Notes: a model not told the origin generated them from the sequence alone. A stretch of 64,000 nucleotides of DNA from Clavibacter michiganensis (GCF_016907085.1 NZ_JAFBBJ010000001.1:2728001-2792000), one strand, 5' to 3'. Numbered from the stretch's first letter, positions 36,882 to 45,307 are shown. Numbers and translations are program-made.

Positions 36882-37520
36882 TCAGTGCGCGGCGGTGCCG
36901 TACAGCCGGTCGCCCGCGTCGCCGAGGCCCGGGATGATGTAGCCCACCTCGTCGAGCTTCTCGTCGAGCGCCCCGAGCACGATGGTGACCTCCCGGCCGG
37001 CGGTCGCCTCCTCGACGGCCTTCAGGCCCTCCGGCGCGGCGATGAGGCAGATGCAGGTGACGTCGACGGCGCCGCGATCGAAGAGGTACTCGATGGCGGC
37101 GATGAGGGATCCGCCCGTCGCGAGCATCGGGTCGACCACGAAGCACTGGCGGTTGGAGAGGTCGGTGGGGAGGCGCTCGGCGTAGATGTCGGGCTGCAGC
37201 GTCTCCTCGTTGCGCACCATGCCGAGGAAGCCGACCTCGGCGCTGGGCATGAGGCGCATCAGGCCGTCGAGCATGCCGAGGCCGGCGCGGAGGATGGGGA
37301 CGACCAGCGGCTTCGGGTCGCTGAGGGTGAGGCCCTCAGCGGGCGCGACCGGGGTCTGCACCGTGATCGTCTCGACCCGGACGTCGCGCGTGGCCTCGTA
37401 CGCGAGCAGCGTGACGAGCTCGTCGGCCAGGCTGCGGAACACGGGGGAGGGGGTGGTGCGGTCCCGCAGCGCCGTCAGCTTGTGCGTGATGAGCGGGTGG
37501 TCGGCTACGTGGACTCGCAT
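36882..37520 (-). CDS. upp: Uracil phosphoribosyltransferase
   Basis: 212 residues from ATG 37520 ([20 protein letters not shown] is the standard UPRT start; an ATG three codons earlier also exists). [12 protein letters not shown] and [15 protein letters not shown] are the PRPP-binding signatures, and the C-terminus [16 protein letters not shown] binds uracil. Salvages uracil to UMP. Divergent from tadA by 32 bases. Confidence 0.95.
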   Translation of the reverse strand: MRVHVADHPLITHKLTALRDRTTPSPVFRSLADELVTLLAYEATRDVRVETITVQTPVAPAEGLTLSDPKPLVVPILRAGLGMLDGLMRLMPSAEVGFLGMVRNEETLQPDIYAERLPTDLSNRQCFVVDPMLATGGSLIAAIEYLFDRGAVDVTCICLIAAPEGLKAVEEATAGREVTIVLGALDEKLDEVGYIIPGLGDAGDRLYGTAAH

Positions 37521-37552
37521 AGGCTCCATTCAACCAGCAAGGGGGATCGCGA

Positions 37553-38029
37553 TTGGACCTGCCCGTCCCCGGCGACTACGAGCGCTGGATGGCCGTCGCG
37601 CTCGAGGAGGCCCGGGCCTGCGCGGCCACAGCCGACGTCCCCGTGGGCGCGATCGTGGTGGACGCGGCGGGGGTCGTCGTCGGGCGCGGGCGGAACGAGC
37701 GCGAGGCGCACCAGGACCCGACCGCGCACGCCGAGGTCGAGGCGCTTCGCGACGCCGCCCGCACGACGGGCGACCGGCACCTCGTGGGCACCACGCTCGT
37801 GGTCACGCTCGAGCCGTGCGTGATGTGCGCGGGCGCGATCCTCGCGGCCCGGGTGCCGCGCGTCGTGTTCGGCGCGTGGGACGAGAAGGCGGGCGCGGCC
37901 GGATCCCTGTACGACGTGCTGCGCGACCGCCGGCTGCCGCACCGCGCGGAGGTGTTCGCGGGCGTGCGTGCGGCCGAGTGCGCGGATCTCCTCGACGGCT
38001 TCTTCGCGGAGCGTCGCGCCGACGCCTGA
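37553..38029 (+). CDS. tadA: tRNA-specific adenosine deaminase (wobble A34 to I)
   Basis: 158 residues from TTG 37553 with AAGGGGG upstream. Zinc site: His-Ala-Glu in PTAHAEVEALR and PCVMCAGA. FGAWDEKAGAAGSL follows as in TadA. Converts A34 of tRNA-Arg(ACG), which is encoded in this window at 22924. Normal length; family member clear. Confidence 0.93.
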   Translation: MDLPVPGDYERWMAVALEEARACAATADVPVGAIVVDAAGVVVGRGRNEREAHQDPTAHAEVEALRDAARTTGDRHLVGTTLVVTLEPCVMCAGAILAARVPRVVFGAWDEKAGAAGSLYDVLRDRRLPHRAEVFAGVRAAECADLLDGFFAERRADA

Positions 38030-38057
38030 TCCGGCGTCCGTGCGGCCATCCTCGGCG

Positions 38058-38097
38058 TCCGCCCCTCGCGGGCGGAGGAGGAGCCGCGCACGGCTCC
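38058..38097. terminator. Two hairpins between convergent tadA and small secreted-protein genes
   Basis: TCCGCCC/GGGCGGA (38058-38064, 38070-38076) would stop tadA transcription; GGAGCCG/CGGCTCC (38080-38086, 38091-38097) faces the minus-strand gene ending at 38103. Both stems are perfect 7-mers. Confidence 0.55.
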
Positions 38098-38102
38098 CGA
38101 GG

Positions 38103-38363
38103 TCAGCCCGCGCAGCCGGCGCAGATGGTGCCCTGATGCGGCGGGCGCTGCTGGTGGTTCCGCCCCCCGCTCCGTGGGTCCGTCGTCCGCGCATGCCGGC
38201 GCTCCTGCGCCGTGAGATCCCCGGCGGCGCGCTCCACGGTCACGTGCGCGGGGGAGCCGGTCGGCGCGTGCCGGGTGTCGGCCTGGGCGGGGCCGGTCGC
38301 CGTGAGGGCCAGTCCCAGGGCGAGCGTCGCCGCCGCTGCCGCGGCCTTCATCCCATGCGTCAT
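38103..38363 (-). CDS. Small secreted protein of unknown function
   Basis: 86 residues from ATG 38363 (GGAGA upstream). A clean signal peptide (MKAAAAAATLALGLALTATG with AQA-DT cleavage near residue 29) is followed by ~57 hydrophilic residues rich in His, Arg, Gly and Gln, ending in TICAGCAG. The two Cys in the last six residues could bind metal or form a disulphide. I recognise no family. Convergent with tadA; on the same strand as, and 92 bases after, the cation-efflux gene. Confidence 0.6.
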   Translation of the reverse strand: MTHGMKAAAAAATLALGLALTATGPAQADTRHAPTGSPAHVTVERAAGDLTAQERRHARTTDPRSGGRNHQQRPPHQGTICAGCAG

Positions 38364-38455
38364 CTTCGATCTCCGCTGTCGGCCGCGCCCCGAGCGGCGT
38401 GCTCGAGCGTCCACGACGTGCGGGCATCTCCGCGGCGCCGTCTGGCGAGGGCGGA

Positions 38456-39373
38456 TCAGCGCGTCGCGACCCGCACGTCGGGCTCGAGGTAGATGACGCG
38501 GGCGACCGGCACGGCCTCGCGCACGCGGCGCTCGATCGCGTCGATCCCCGCGGCCACGTCGCCGAGCGAGCTGGTGGCGGGCATCGCGATCTTGGCGGCG
38601 ACGAGGAGCTCGTCGGGGCCGAGGTAGAGCGTCTTCATGTGGATGATCGACTCGGCCTCGTGGCCGGCGGTGATGGCCGCGCGGATGGCGGCGAGGTCCG
38701 GCTTCGAGGCGCCCTCGCCGACGAGGAGGCTGCTCATCTCGACCCCGAGGATCACGGCGACCGCCACCAGCAGCACGCCGATGAGGAGGGTGCCGATGCC
38801 GTCGTAGATCCCGTCGCCCGTGAGGATCGAGGCCGTCACGCCGAGCAGCGCGAACACGAGGCCGGAGAGCGCGGCCGTGTCCTCGAGCAGCAGCACGGGG
38901 AGCTCCGGGCTCTTCGCGCGGCGCACGAACTGCACCCACGTCTGCGTCCCGCGGAGCGGGTTCGACTCCTTGATCGCGGTGCGCAGCGAGAACGACTCGA
39001 GGCCGATCGCGATGAGCAGCACGACGATCGGCAGCCACGGCACGTCGAGCGGCTCCGGGTGCTCGATCTTGTGGATGCCCTCGTAGAGCGAGTACACGCC
39101 GCCGACCGAGAACAGGATGATCGAGACGATGAACGCGTAGACGTAGCGCACGCGCCCGTAGCCGAACGGGTGCTCCTCGTCCGCGAGGCGCTTCGCGCGC
39201 TTGCCGCCGATGAGCAGCAGGATCTGGTTGCCGGAGTCGGCGAGCGAGTGGACGCCCTCGGCGAGCATCGAGGAGGAGCCCGAGAAGAACGCGGCGACGA
39301 ACTTCGTGATCGCGATGCCGACGTTCGCGGCGAGGGCGGCGAGGATCGCCTTGCTGCCGTGGGATTCGCTCAA
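38456..39373 (-). CDS. Cation diffusion facilitator (CDF) family metal efflux protein
   Basis: 305 residues from TTG 39373 with GAGGAGG seven bases upstream. Six membrane helices; SSSMLAEGVHSLADSGNQ carries the metal-site His/Asp of helix 2, and LLEDTAALSGLVFALLG the Asp in helix 5. The 90-residue C-terminal cytoplasmic domain (ESIIHMKTLYLGPDELLVAA) is typical. Exports Zn, Fe or Mn; which metal cannot be told. The small secreted His/Cys protein downstream could be metal-linked. Confidence 0.9.
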   Translation of the reverse strand: MSESHGSKAILAALAANVGIAITKFVAAFFSGSSSMLAEGVHSLADSGNQILLLIGGKRAKRLADEEHPFGYGRVRYVYAFIVSIILFSVGGVYSLYEGIHKIEHPEPLDVPWLPIVVLLIAIGLESFSLRTAIKESNPLRGTQTWVQFVRRAKSPELPVLLLEDTAALSGLVFALLGVTASILTGDGIYDGIGTLLIGVLLVAVAVILGVEMSSLLVGEGASKPDLAAIRAAITAGHEAESIIHMKTLYLGPDELLVAAKIAMPATSSLGDVAAGIDAIERRVREAVPVARVIYLEPDVRVATR

Positions 39374-39504
39374 GGCCGGACCTCCTCGACCGGCGAGGCG
39401 GCTCGGGCCGCCCGGGCGCGCATGCCCCGGTCGACTCAGCCTAGCCACGCACCCGGGCGGCCGACCGCCCCGATGGGGCGACGCCCGGTCCCTAGGATCG
39501 GGGC

Positions 39505-40380
39505 ATGCCCGACGCCTCCCGCCCCGCCCCGTCCGCTCCCGCCGAGGTCGTCCGCCTCCCGTCGCTCGCGATGCTCGGCACCGGATCCATGAACGGCGCC
39601 ATCCTCGGCGGCCTGCTTCAGCCGGGCGTCGAGGTCGACGGCGACGTGCGCGTGACCACCCGCTCGGCGGCCAGCGCGGCGGCGCTCGGCGAGCGCGACG
39701 GCGTGCGGGCGTCGAGCGTCGAGGAGGACGCCGACGCGAACCGGCGCGCGGTCCGCGGCGCGCGCGTCGTGGTCGTGGGCGTGAAGCCGCACATGGTGCC
39801 CGACCTGCTGGGCGAGATCGCGGGCGACCTGGAACCCGGCGCGCTCGTGATCAGCGTCGCGGCCGGCGTGACGATCGCCACCTTCGAGGCGCTGCTGCCC
39901 ACGCACGTGGCCGTGCTGCGCTCGATGCCGAACACGCCGTCGCTCGTCGGCCGCGGGGTCACGGGGCTCGCCGCGGGCACCCGCTCGAGCGCCGACGACC
40001 TGGCGCTCGCCCGCGCGGTGTTCGCGACGGTCGGCGACGTGGTTGAGGTGCCCGAGGACCGCATCGACGCGCTCAGCACGATCTCCGGATCCGGCCCCGC
40101 CTACGTCTTCCTGCTCATCGAGGAGCTGACCCGCACGGCCGAGGCGAAGGGCTTCAGCCCGGACGAGGCGCGGGTGCTCGTGCAGGGCACCTTCCGGGGC
40201 GCGGTGGAGCTGCTCGCCGCGTCGGACGCGGATCCCGCCGAGCTCCGCCGCCGGGTCACGAGCCCGAAGGGCACGACCGAGCGGGCCGTCGAGGTGCTGC
40301 AGGCGGCGGATCTGTCGGGCCTGTTCGACCGCGCGACCGACGCCGCGCTCGCCCGGGCCCGGGAGCTCGCGGCCGGCTGA
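39505..40380 (+). CDS. proC: Pyrroline-5-carboxylate reductase
   Basis: 291 residues. LAMLGTGSMNGAILGGLL is the NAD(P) site, VVVVGVKPHMVPDLL and VLRSMPNTPSLVGRG are family blocks, and the end signature SGSGPAYVFLLIEELT holds the substrate site. Final step of proline synthesis. Leaderless: TAGGAT (39493-39498) is six bases from the ATG. In many actinobacteria proC directly precedes the excisionase-like and bS22 genes; here a potassium uptake pair and arsR intervene. Confidence 0.95.
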   Translation: MPDASRPAPSAPAEVVRLPSLAMLGTGSMNGAILGGLLQPGVEVDGDVRVTTRSAASAAALGERDGVRASSVEEDADANRRAVRGARVVVVGVKPHMVPDLLGEIAGDLEPGALVISVAAGVTIATFEALLPTHVAVLRSMPNTPSLVGRGVTGLAAGTRSSADDLALARAVFATVGDVVEVPEDRIDALSTISGSGPAYVFLLIEELTRTAEAKGFSPDEARVLVQGTFRGAVELLAASDADPAELRRRVTSPKGTTERAVEVLQAADLSGLFDRATDAALARARELAAG

Positions 40381-40405
40381 CGCGAGCGGCGCCCGCGCCC
40401 GCGGA

Positions 40406-41074
40406 TCAGGACAGCGAGGCGAACCGCTCGATGTCGGCCGAGGTGCCCGACACGATGATGAGATCGTGGTTCGACACCAGCGTCTCCGAGGTGGCGTAGG
40501 TGAACGGCTTGCCGGGCGTCTTCACGCCGACCACCGTGATCCGGTGCTTCCTCCGCACGGCCGACTCCAGCAGAGTCATGCCGCGGATGGGCTTCGGCGG
40601 GTACATCTTGGCGAGCACGAAGTCGTCGTCGAACTCGATGAAGTCGAGCATCCGCCCGGACACGAGGTGCGCGACGCGCTCGCCCGCCTCCGCCTCCGGG
40701 TAGATGACGTGGTTCGCGCCGATGCGCTCCAGGATCTTGCCGTGCGACTGGCTGATGGCCTTGGCCCAGATCTGCGGGATCTTGAGGTCCACGAGGTTCG
40801 CCGTGATGAGCACGCTCGCCTCGATGGACGAGCCCACCGCCACGACCGCGATCGAGAAGTCCTTGGCACCCAGCTGCTGCAGCGCCTCGATGTTGCGCGC
40901 GTCGGCCTGCACGGCGTGCGTGACCCGGTCGGACCACTTCTGCACGAGGCCCTCGCTCGCGTCGATGGCGAGCACCTCGCGGTCGAGGCGCGCGAGCTGC
41001 CCGGCGGTCGCGGCGCCGAAGCGGCCGAGCCCGATCACGAGCACGGGGGCGTTGTGGGGGATGCGTTCGCCCAT
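40406..41074 (-). CDS. ktrA: Potassium uptake regulatory subunit KtrA/TrkA (RCK domain protein)
   Basis: 222 residues with AGAGAGG upstream. RCK-N Rossmann domain (PVLVIGLGRFGAATAGQLA, acidic residue in LAIDASEG) and a C-terminal RCK-C domain (about 150-220, ITVVGVKTPGKPF). One N plus one C module is the KtrA size. Cytoplasmic ring gating the KtrB channel by ATP/ADP or NADH and c-di-AMP in homologues. It follows the channel gene by 53 bases. Confidence 0.92.
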   Translation of the reverse strand: MGERIPHNAPVLVIGLGRFGAATAGQLARLDREVLAIDASEGLVQKWSDRVTHAVQADARNIEALQQLGAKDFSIAVVAVGSSIEASVLITANLVDLKIPQIWAKAISQSHGKILERIGANHVIYPEAEAGERVAHLVSGRMLDFIEFDDDFVLAKMYPPKPIRGMTLLESAVRRKHRITVVGVKTPGKPFTYATSETLVSNHDLIIVSGTSADIERFASLS

Positions 41075-41127
41075 GGTGGGCCTCTCTGATCGGGTCTCGC
41101 GGTGGTCGTGTCGTGCGGGGTGCCGGC

Positions 41128-42552
41128 TCAGCCGACGATCGGCCGCTCCTCGGAGCGCTGGAAGAGCTGCCGGCGGGTGCTCGCGGCGAGCGCCGCCGCG
41201 AGGGTCACCGTGCCGACGCGCCCCAGGAACATGGTGGCCGCGAGCACGTACTTCGCGGGATCCGACGCCTCGGCCGTGAAGCCCGTGCTGAGCCCCGAGG
41301 TGGCGAACGCGCTGATGGCGTCGAAGAGCACGTAGTCGAGGCGCTCGCCGGAGATCTGCAGCAGCACGATGCTGCTGAGCGCCACGGTCGTCGCGCCCCA
41401 GAGCACGATGCTCACCGCGAGGCGGAGCACGTCGCTCGGGATGCGGCGCTCGAACACCTCCATCGACTCGCTGCCACGGGCCTCCGCGAACGCCGCGAGG
41501 AACAGGATCGCGAGGGTCGTGACCTTGATGCCGCCGGCCGTGGACGCGGATCCGCCGCCGATGAACATGAGCATGTCGGTGACCAGCAGGCTCGCGTTGC
41601 CGAAGTCGGCCATGTTCAACGTGGAGAAGCCGCCGGAGCGCGTCATCACCGAGAGGAAGAGCGCCTGGAAGCCGTGCTGCACCGGATCCATGAGCGCGAA
41701 CGTCTTCGTGTTGTCCCACTCCAGCACGACGTACGCGAGCGTGCCGAGCACGATGAGGATCAGCGACGTCCAGAGCGTGAGCTTGACGTGCACGGAGAAC
41801 CGCCGGGGCTTCCGCCAGCCGCGGTACACGGCGTAGATCACGGGGAAGCCGATGCTGCCGAGGAAGACGCCGATCATGAGCAGGCTGAGGAACCAGTAGT
41901 CCTGGTGGTAGAGCTCGAAGCCGGCCTCGCTGAAGACGAAGCCCGTGTTCGTGAACGCCATGAGCGAGTAGTAGAAGGAGTCGAGCGCGGCCTGGCCGAC
42001 GGGGATGCCCTCCAGCAGGATCCGCGGGAACAGCAGCGCGGCGATGGACAGCTCGATGACGAGAGCGCTGATCGCGACCGTGAGCAGCAGCGTGCCGATC
42101 TCGCCGAGCTTCACAGCCTGGCCCTCGGCCACGGGTCCGTGGTGGATGCGCAGCGGGTTGCTGTCGCTCGCCGCCATGAGCCGCGCCTTGAGCCCGAGGC
42201 GGCGCGACACGATGAGGCCCATGATCGACGCGAGCGTGAGCACGCCGATGCCGCCGATCTGCACGCCGAGCGCGATGAAGGCGTGGCCGAGCGGGGTCCA
42301 GTACGTCGCCATGTCGACGGTCGCGAGGCCGGTGACGCAGATGGCGGAGACGGCCGTGAAGAGCGCGTCGGCGAAGGGCGCGGTGTCACCCGTGGAGGTC
42401 ATGCCGGGGAGCATGAGGATCGTCGTGAGCGTGAGCACGAGCGCCGCGAAGATGAGGATCGCGAAGCGGGCGGGCGTGGAGTGCGCGAAGTAGTCGAGGA
42501 AGTCGCGGATGCGCCCGAGGAGGGGACGCCCGTGATCCGGCCTGACGCGCAT
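41128..42552 (-). CDS. ktrB: TrkH/KtrB-family potassium transporter
   Basis: 474 residues from ATG 42552 with AGGGGACC upstream. The four selectivity-filter loops are visible: AICVTGLAT, AFTNTGFVFSE, TRSGGFST and FATSGLSTG. Eight core helices plus two N-terminal ones. Imports K+ (or Na+/K+) and pairs with KtrA downstream. Divergent from arsR over 78 bases. Confidence 0.93.
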   Translation of the reverse strand: MRVRPDHGRPLLGRIRDFLDYFAHSTPARFAILIFAALVLTLTTILMLPGMTSTGDTAPFADALFTAVSAICVTGLATVDMATYWTPLGHAFIALGVQIGGIGVLTLASIMGLIVSRRLGLKARLMAASDSNPLRIHHGPVAEGQAVKLGEIGTLLLTVAISALVIELSIAALLFPRILLEGIPVGQAALDSFYYSLMAFTNTGFVFSEAGFELYHQDYWFLSLLMIGVFLGSIGFPVIYAVYRGWRKPRRFSVHVKLTLWTSLILIVLGTLAYVVLEWDNTKTFALMDPVQHGFQALFLSVMTRSGGFSTLNMADFGNASLLVTDMLMFIGGGSASTAGGIKVTTLAILFLAAFAEARGSESMEVFERRIPSDVLRLAVSIVLWGATTVALSSIVLLQISGERLDYVLFDAISAFATSGLSTGFTAEASDPAKYVLAATMFLGRVGTVTLAAALAASTRRQLFQRSEERPIVG

Positions 42553-42630
42553 GGTCCCCTGTCCGCTTCCGGGGCGCTGCGCCCCGGATCGCCATGGTAC
42601 TGCGAGCGCGCGACGGAATAGCCTTCGGGG

Positions 42631-43176
42631 ATGGCTGACATCTTCGACGTCGTGGGGGATCCCACCCGGCGCGACCTCCTCCGCGTGCTGCTCGACCGAC
42701 GCGCGGTGCCCGAGGCGCCGACCGGGGAGATCAGCGTCTCGGAGCTCGTGCAGACCCTCGGGATCAGCCAGCCGACCGTGTCGAAGCACCTGCGGGTGCT
42801 GCGCGACATCGGCCTCGTCTCCGTGCGCGAGGAGGGGCAGCACCGCTACTACCGGCTGGAGCCGGCCCCGCTCGAGGCGCTGGACGCGTGGGTCGCGCCC
42901 TTCGTCGACGACGGCCGGAACGAGCCGGCCGACGACGCGCACGCGGATCCCGACACGGGGCTGCTCGGCGGCGGCCTGTCCGCGGACCCCGACGCAGGCG
43001 AAGACGGCGACCCGGCCGGCTACCCGTTCGCCGCGTCCCTCGGCCGGATCTGGGCCGACACCCGCTACCAGGCGGCCGCCGCCGTGCACGACGCCACGCG
43101 CGTCGCGGGCTCGGCGGGCCACGCGTCGCTCGGCCGGCTGCGCGGGCGGAAGCCGGGGAACGCGCGGGACGCGTGA
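42631..43176 (+). CDS. ArsR-family transcriptional regulator
   Basis: 181 residues. Winged helix 1-90 (VGDPTRRDLLRVLLDRR, TLGISQPTVSKHLRVLRDIG, EGQHRYYRLEP). No metal-site Cys. The C-terminal 90 residues are an acidic linker and a further Ala-rich segment of unknown use, longer than ordinary ArsR proteins. Leaderless: TAGCCT (42619-42624) six bases before the ATG. Divergent from ktrB and could regulate it. Confidence 0.85.
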   Translation: MADIFDVVGDPTRRDLLRVLLDRRAVPEAPTGEISVSELVQTLGISQPTVSKHLRVLRDIGLVSVREEGQHRYYRLEPAPLEALDAWVAPFVDDGRNEPADDAHADPDTGLLGGGLSADPDAGEDGDPAGYPFAASLGRIWADTRYQAAAAVHDATRVAGSAGHASLGRLRGRKPGNARDA

Positions 43177-43298
43177 TGCAGGATGTGACACGATGGACAC
43201 GCGTCCATCCGGACCCCTAGAATCGCGCACCAGCGCCCGCATCGCGGGGGCCATGAGGTTCGTGAGCCGGTCACGCAGAACGAGGAGTCGATCCGCCC

Positions 43299-43538
43299 AT
43301 GTCGCGTGACCTGTCCGACGTCCGATTCCTCACGGTGGCCGAGGTGGCCGAGATGATGCGCGTCTCCAAGATGACCGTCTACCGCCTGGTGCACTCGGGC
43401 GACCTGCCCGCCATCCGCTTCGGCCGCTCGTTCCGCGTGCCCGAGTCCGCCGTGCTCGCCGCGATCGACCCGTCGAACGCGCTCCCCGGCCAGCCCGGCG
43501 AGGCGTCGCGTCACTCCGGCATGTCGGATGTCGGCTAG
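43299..43538 (+). CDS. Excisionase-like (MerR/BldC-type) DNA-binding protein
   Basis: 79 residues, SD GAGGAG upstream. A single winged helix-turn-helix (FLTVAEVAEMMRVSKMTVYR, VHSGDLPAIRFGRSFRVPES). Despite the excisionase label, no integrase or att site is near. In mycobacteria the equivalent gene (Rv0500A) also lies between proC and the bS22 gene, so it is a conserved chromosomal regulator. A TAGACT box for bS22 overlaps its stop codon. Confidence 0.88.
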   Translation: MSRDLSDVRFLTVAEVAEMMRVSKMTVYRLVHSGDLPAIRFGRSFRVPESAVLAAIDPSNALPGQPGEASRHSGMSDVG

Positions 43539-43579
43539 ACTCCTCTGAGGCTATTTTCCGCGGGTCACCAGAACCCGCG
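43536..43579 (+). promoter_or_regulatory. bS22 promoter and 5' leader hairpin
   Basis: TAGACT (43536-43541) overlaps the stop of the upstream gene. The leader forms CCTC-T-GAGG and then a 7-bp perfect stem CGCGGGT/ACCCGCG (43559-43565, 43573-43579) about 30 bases before the bS22 start, a possible autoregulatory r-protein leader. Confidence 0.45.
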
Positions 43580-43610
43580 TGTTCCGTCCGGCAACAGATG
43601 AGGTGCCCCT

Positions 43611-43709
43611 ATGGGTTCAGTGATCAAGAAGCGTCGCAAGCGCATGGCGAAGAAGAAGCACCGCAAGCTGCTTCGCAAGACGCGCCACCAGCGCCGCAAC
43701 AAGAAGTAG
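43611..43709 (+). CDS. Small ribosomal subunit protein bS22 (AURKAIP1/COX24 type)
   Basis: 32 residues: MGSVIKKRRKRMAKKKHRKL then a basic tail ending RRNKK. SD GAGGT upstream. This is the actinobacterial extra 30S protein seen in mycobacterial ribosome structures, equivalent to Rv0500B. Net charge is extremely positive. Followed by a terminator hairpin. Confidence 0.93.
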   Translation: MGSVIKKRRKRMAKKKHRKLLRKTRHQRRNKK

Positions 43710-43743
43710 AGCGGACGCGTCCACGAGGGCGCAGGACGTGATG

Positions 43744-43781
43744 GAGAGGACGCCGACCCGGCGACGGGGCGGCGTCCTCTC
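43744..43781 (+). terminator. Terminator after bS22
   Basis: 12-bp perfect arms GAGAGGACGCCG/CGGCGTCCTCTC (43744-43755, 43770-43781) with a 14-base loop, 35 bases after the stop. Confidence 0.7.
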
Positions 43782-43834
43782 CGTGCGTGCGGGGTGCGCG
43801 GCCGGCCGGCGTCCGGCGCGGGGCCTCCGGCGGA

Positions 43835-44587
43835 TCAGCGCCCGGCGGATCCGTCCGCCGACGCGGCCTCGCGGCGCACGCGCTTGCGGGCGTCGCGGAT
43901 GCTCTGGCGTCGGAGCCGCATCGACGGCCAGCCGGATCCGCGCGCGTGCGCCGCGAGCGCCTGGTCCGGGTTCACGACGACCGGGTGCCCGACGAGCGAG
44001 AGCAGCGGGATGTCGTGCCGCGAGTCGGAGTACGCCCAGCACTCGGCGGCGTCCGCGCCCGTCCGCGCGAGGAGGCCGCGCGCGGCGGCGGCCTTGTGCG
44101 CGCCGTGCAGGAACTCGCCCTCGAGGCGACCCGTGTACGCGCCGTCGCGCACCTCGAGCGCGCTGCCCAGCGCGCCCGTGAGGCCGAGCCGGCGGGCGAT
44201 CACGTCGGCGAGGAACGACGGCGACGCCGTGACCAGCCAGACCTGGTGGCCCTTCGCGAGATGCTCCTGCGCGAGGCCGAGCGTCTCCGGCCAGACCATG
44301 GGCGCGGTGTGCCGCTCGTAGATCTCGTCCGCGAGCACGGCCATGTCGGCCACCGTGACGCCGGTCACGACCTCGAGGCCGCGGGTGCGGGCCGACGCGA
44401 GGTGCCGGTCGTTCTCGCCCCGCGCCTTGAAGCGCGCGTGCTTCCATCCCGCGCCCACGATGTCGCGCGTCGTGAGGAGGCCGGCCGAGCGGAGGCCGCG
44501 CACGAGGTGGAAGGCGCTCGCGCCGTGGATGAGGGTGTTGTCCACGTCGAAGAACGCGAGGATCGGGGTGCCCGCCTGCTCGACCAT
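43835..44587 (-). CDS. HAD-IB family hydrolase, SerB-like
   Basis: 250 residues from ATG 44587. Motif I FFDVDNTLIHG (nucleophile Asp), motif II VWLVTASPSF, motif III/IV CWAYSDSRHDIPLL. The family includes SerB1 of mycobacteria (Rv0505c), which lies in the same neighbourhood. Activity may be on phosphoserine, lysophosphatidate or another phosphomonoester; undefined. TACGCT lies nine bases before the ATG. Confidence 0.88.
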   Translation of the reverse strand: MVEQAGTPILAFFDVDNTLIHGASAFHLVRGLRSAGLLTTRDIVGAGWKHARFKARGENDRHLASARTRGLEVVTGVTVADMAVLADEIYERHTAPMVWPETLGLAQEHLAKGHQVWLVTASPSFLADVIARRLGLTGALGSALEVRDGAYTGRLEGEFLHGAHKAAAARGLLARTGADAAECWAYSDSRHDIPLLSLVGHPVVVNPDQALAAHARGSGWPSMRLRRQSIRDARKRVRREAASADGSAGR

Positions 44588-44664
44588 GATCGGCTCAGCG
44601 TAGGCGACGCTCCTGGGCCGGGGCGCCGGGGCTGTGGGCGGATGCGCTCGCCTACGCTGGGCGG

Positions 44665-44928
44665 ATGAGCGCAACGGTCCTCACCCTCGTCGGCAAGCCC
44701 GGCTGCCACCTCTGCGACGACGCGCGCGACGTCGTGACCGGCGTGCTCGGCGGCCTCGACCCCGCGCGCGCGGCCGAGGTGACCCTGGAGGAGCGCAGCA
44801 TCCTCGACGACCGGGCGCTCGCCGACCGGTACGCGGAGGAGATCCCGGTGCTCCTCATCGACGGCCGCGTGCACAACTACTGGCGCATCGACGCCGACCG
44901 GCTGCGGCGGGCGCTCGACGCGCGCTGA
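44665..44928 (+). CDS. Glutaredoxin-like (DUF836) thioredoxin-fold protein
   Basis: 87 residues. Redox motif CHLC in VGKPGCHLCDDARDVV, cis-Pro in EEIPVLLIDGR. Equivalent to Rv0508. Probably a thiol-disulphide reductase using mycothiol or another partner. Leaderless: TACGCT (44653-44658) six bases from the ATG. Immediately followed by the CGGGAC repeat tract. Confidence 0.85.
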   Translation: MSATVLTLVGKPGCHLCDDARDVVTGVLGGLDPARAAEVTLEERSILDDRALADRYAEEIPVLLIDGRVHNYWRIDADRLRRALDAR

Positions 44929-44930
44929 CC

Positions 44931-44976
44931 CGGGACCGGGACCGGGACCGGGACCGGGACCGGGACCGGGACCGGG
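44931..44976 (+). repeat. Tandem hexamer repeat (CGGGAC)7
   Basis: Seven perfect copies of CGGGAC followed by a partial copy CGGG, starting two bases after the glutaredoxin-like stop codon and ending 16 bases before the TAGGGT promoter box of the next gene. Perfect short tandem repeats of this length are prone to slippage. Confidence 0.95.
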
Positions 44977-45004
44977 CGCTGCCGACCGCGGATAGGGTCG
45001 GAGC

Positions 45005-45307
45005 ATGACCCTCCGCCACGTCGTCTCCTGGAAGCTCGCCGACCGCGATCCCGCCGCCCTCGACCGCGACGCCGCGCGCGTCACGGAGGCGCTCGGGACG
45101 CTGCCCGGCCTCGTGCCCGGGATCCGCTCGTTCCAGCTGGGGCGCGACGTGGTCGGATCCGCGCGCAGCCACGACGTCGTGCTCATCGCCGACTTCGACG
45201 ACCGGGCCGCGCTCGAGGCGTACGACGTGCACCCGGAGCACCAGCGCGTCGCCGCGTTCGTGCGGGGCCTCGTGGCGTCGGCGGCGTCGGTCGACTTCGA
45301 GGTCTGA
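45005..45307 (+). CDS. Dabb (stress-responsive alpha/beta barrel) domain protein
   Basis: 100 residues, one dimeric alpha/beta barrel: LRHVVSWKLAD at the start, DVVLIADFDDRAALEAYDVH and the ending HPEHQRVAAFVRG. Function unknown; some members are cyclases or bind small ligands. Leaderless: TAGGGT (44993-44998) six bases before the ATG, with the hexamer repeat just upstream. Confidence 0.88.
   Translation: MTLRHVVSWKLADRDPAALDRDAARVTEALGTLPGLVPGIRSFQLGRDVVGSARSHDVVLIADFDDRAALEAYDVHPEHQRVAAFVRGLVASAASVDFEV

Noticed and set aside
43299..43538. Excisionase-like gene as a prophage or integrative element marker
   Set aside because: No integrase, att duplication or phage gene nearby; the position next to bS22 is conserved in actinobacteria.
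44931..44976. CGGGAC repeats as a CRISPR array
   Set aside because: Units are six bases and contiguous with no spacers; it is a simple tandem repeat.
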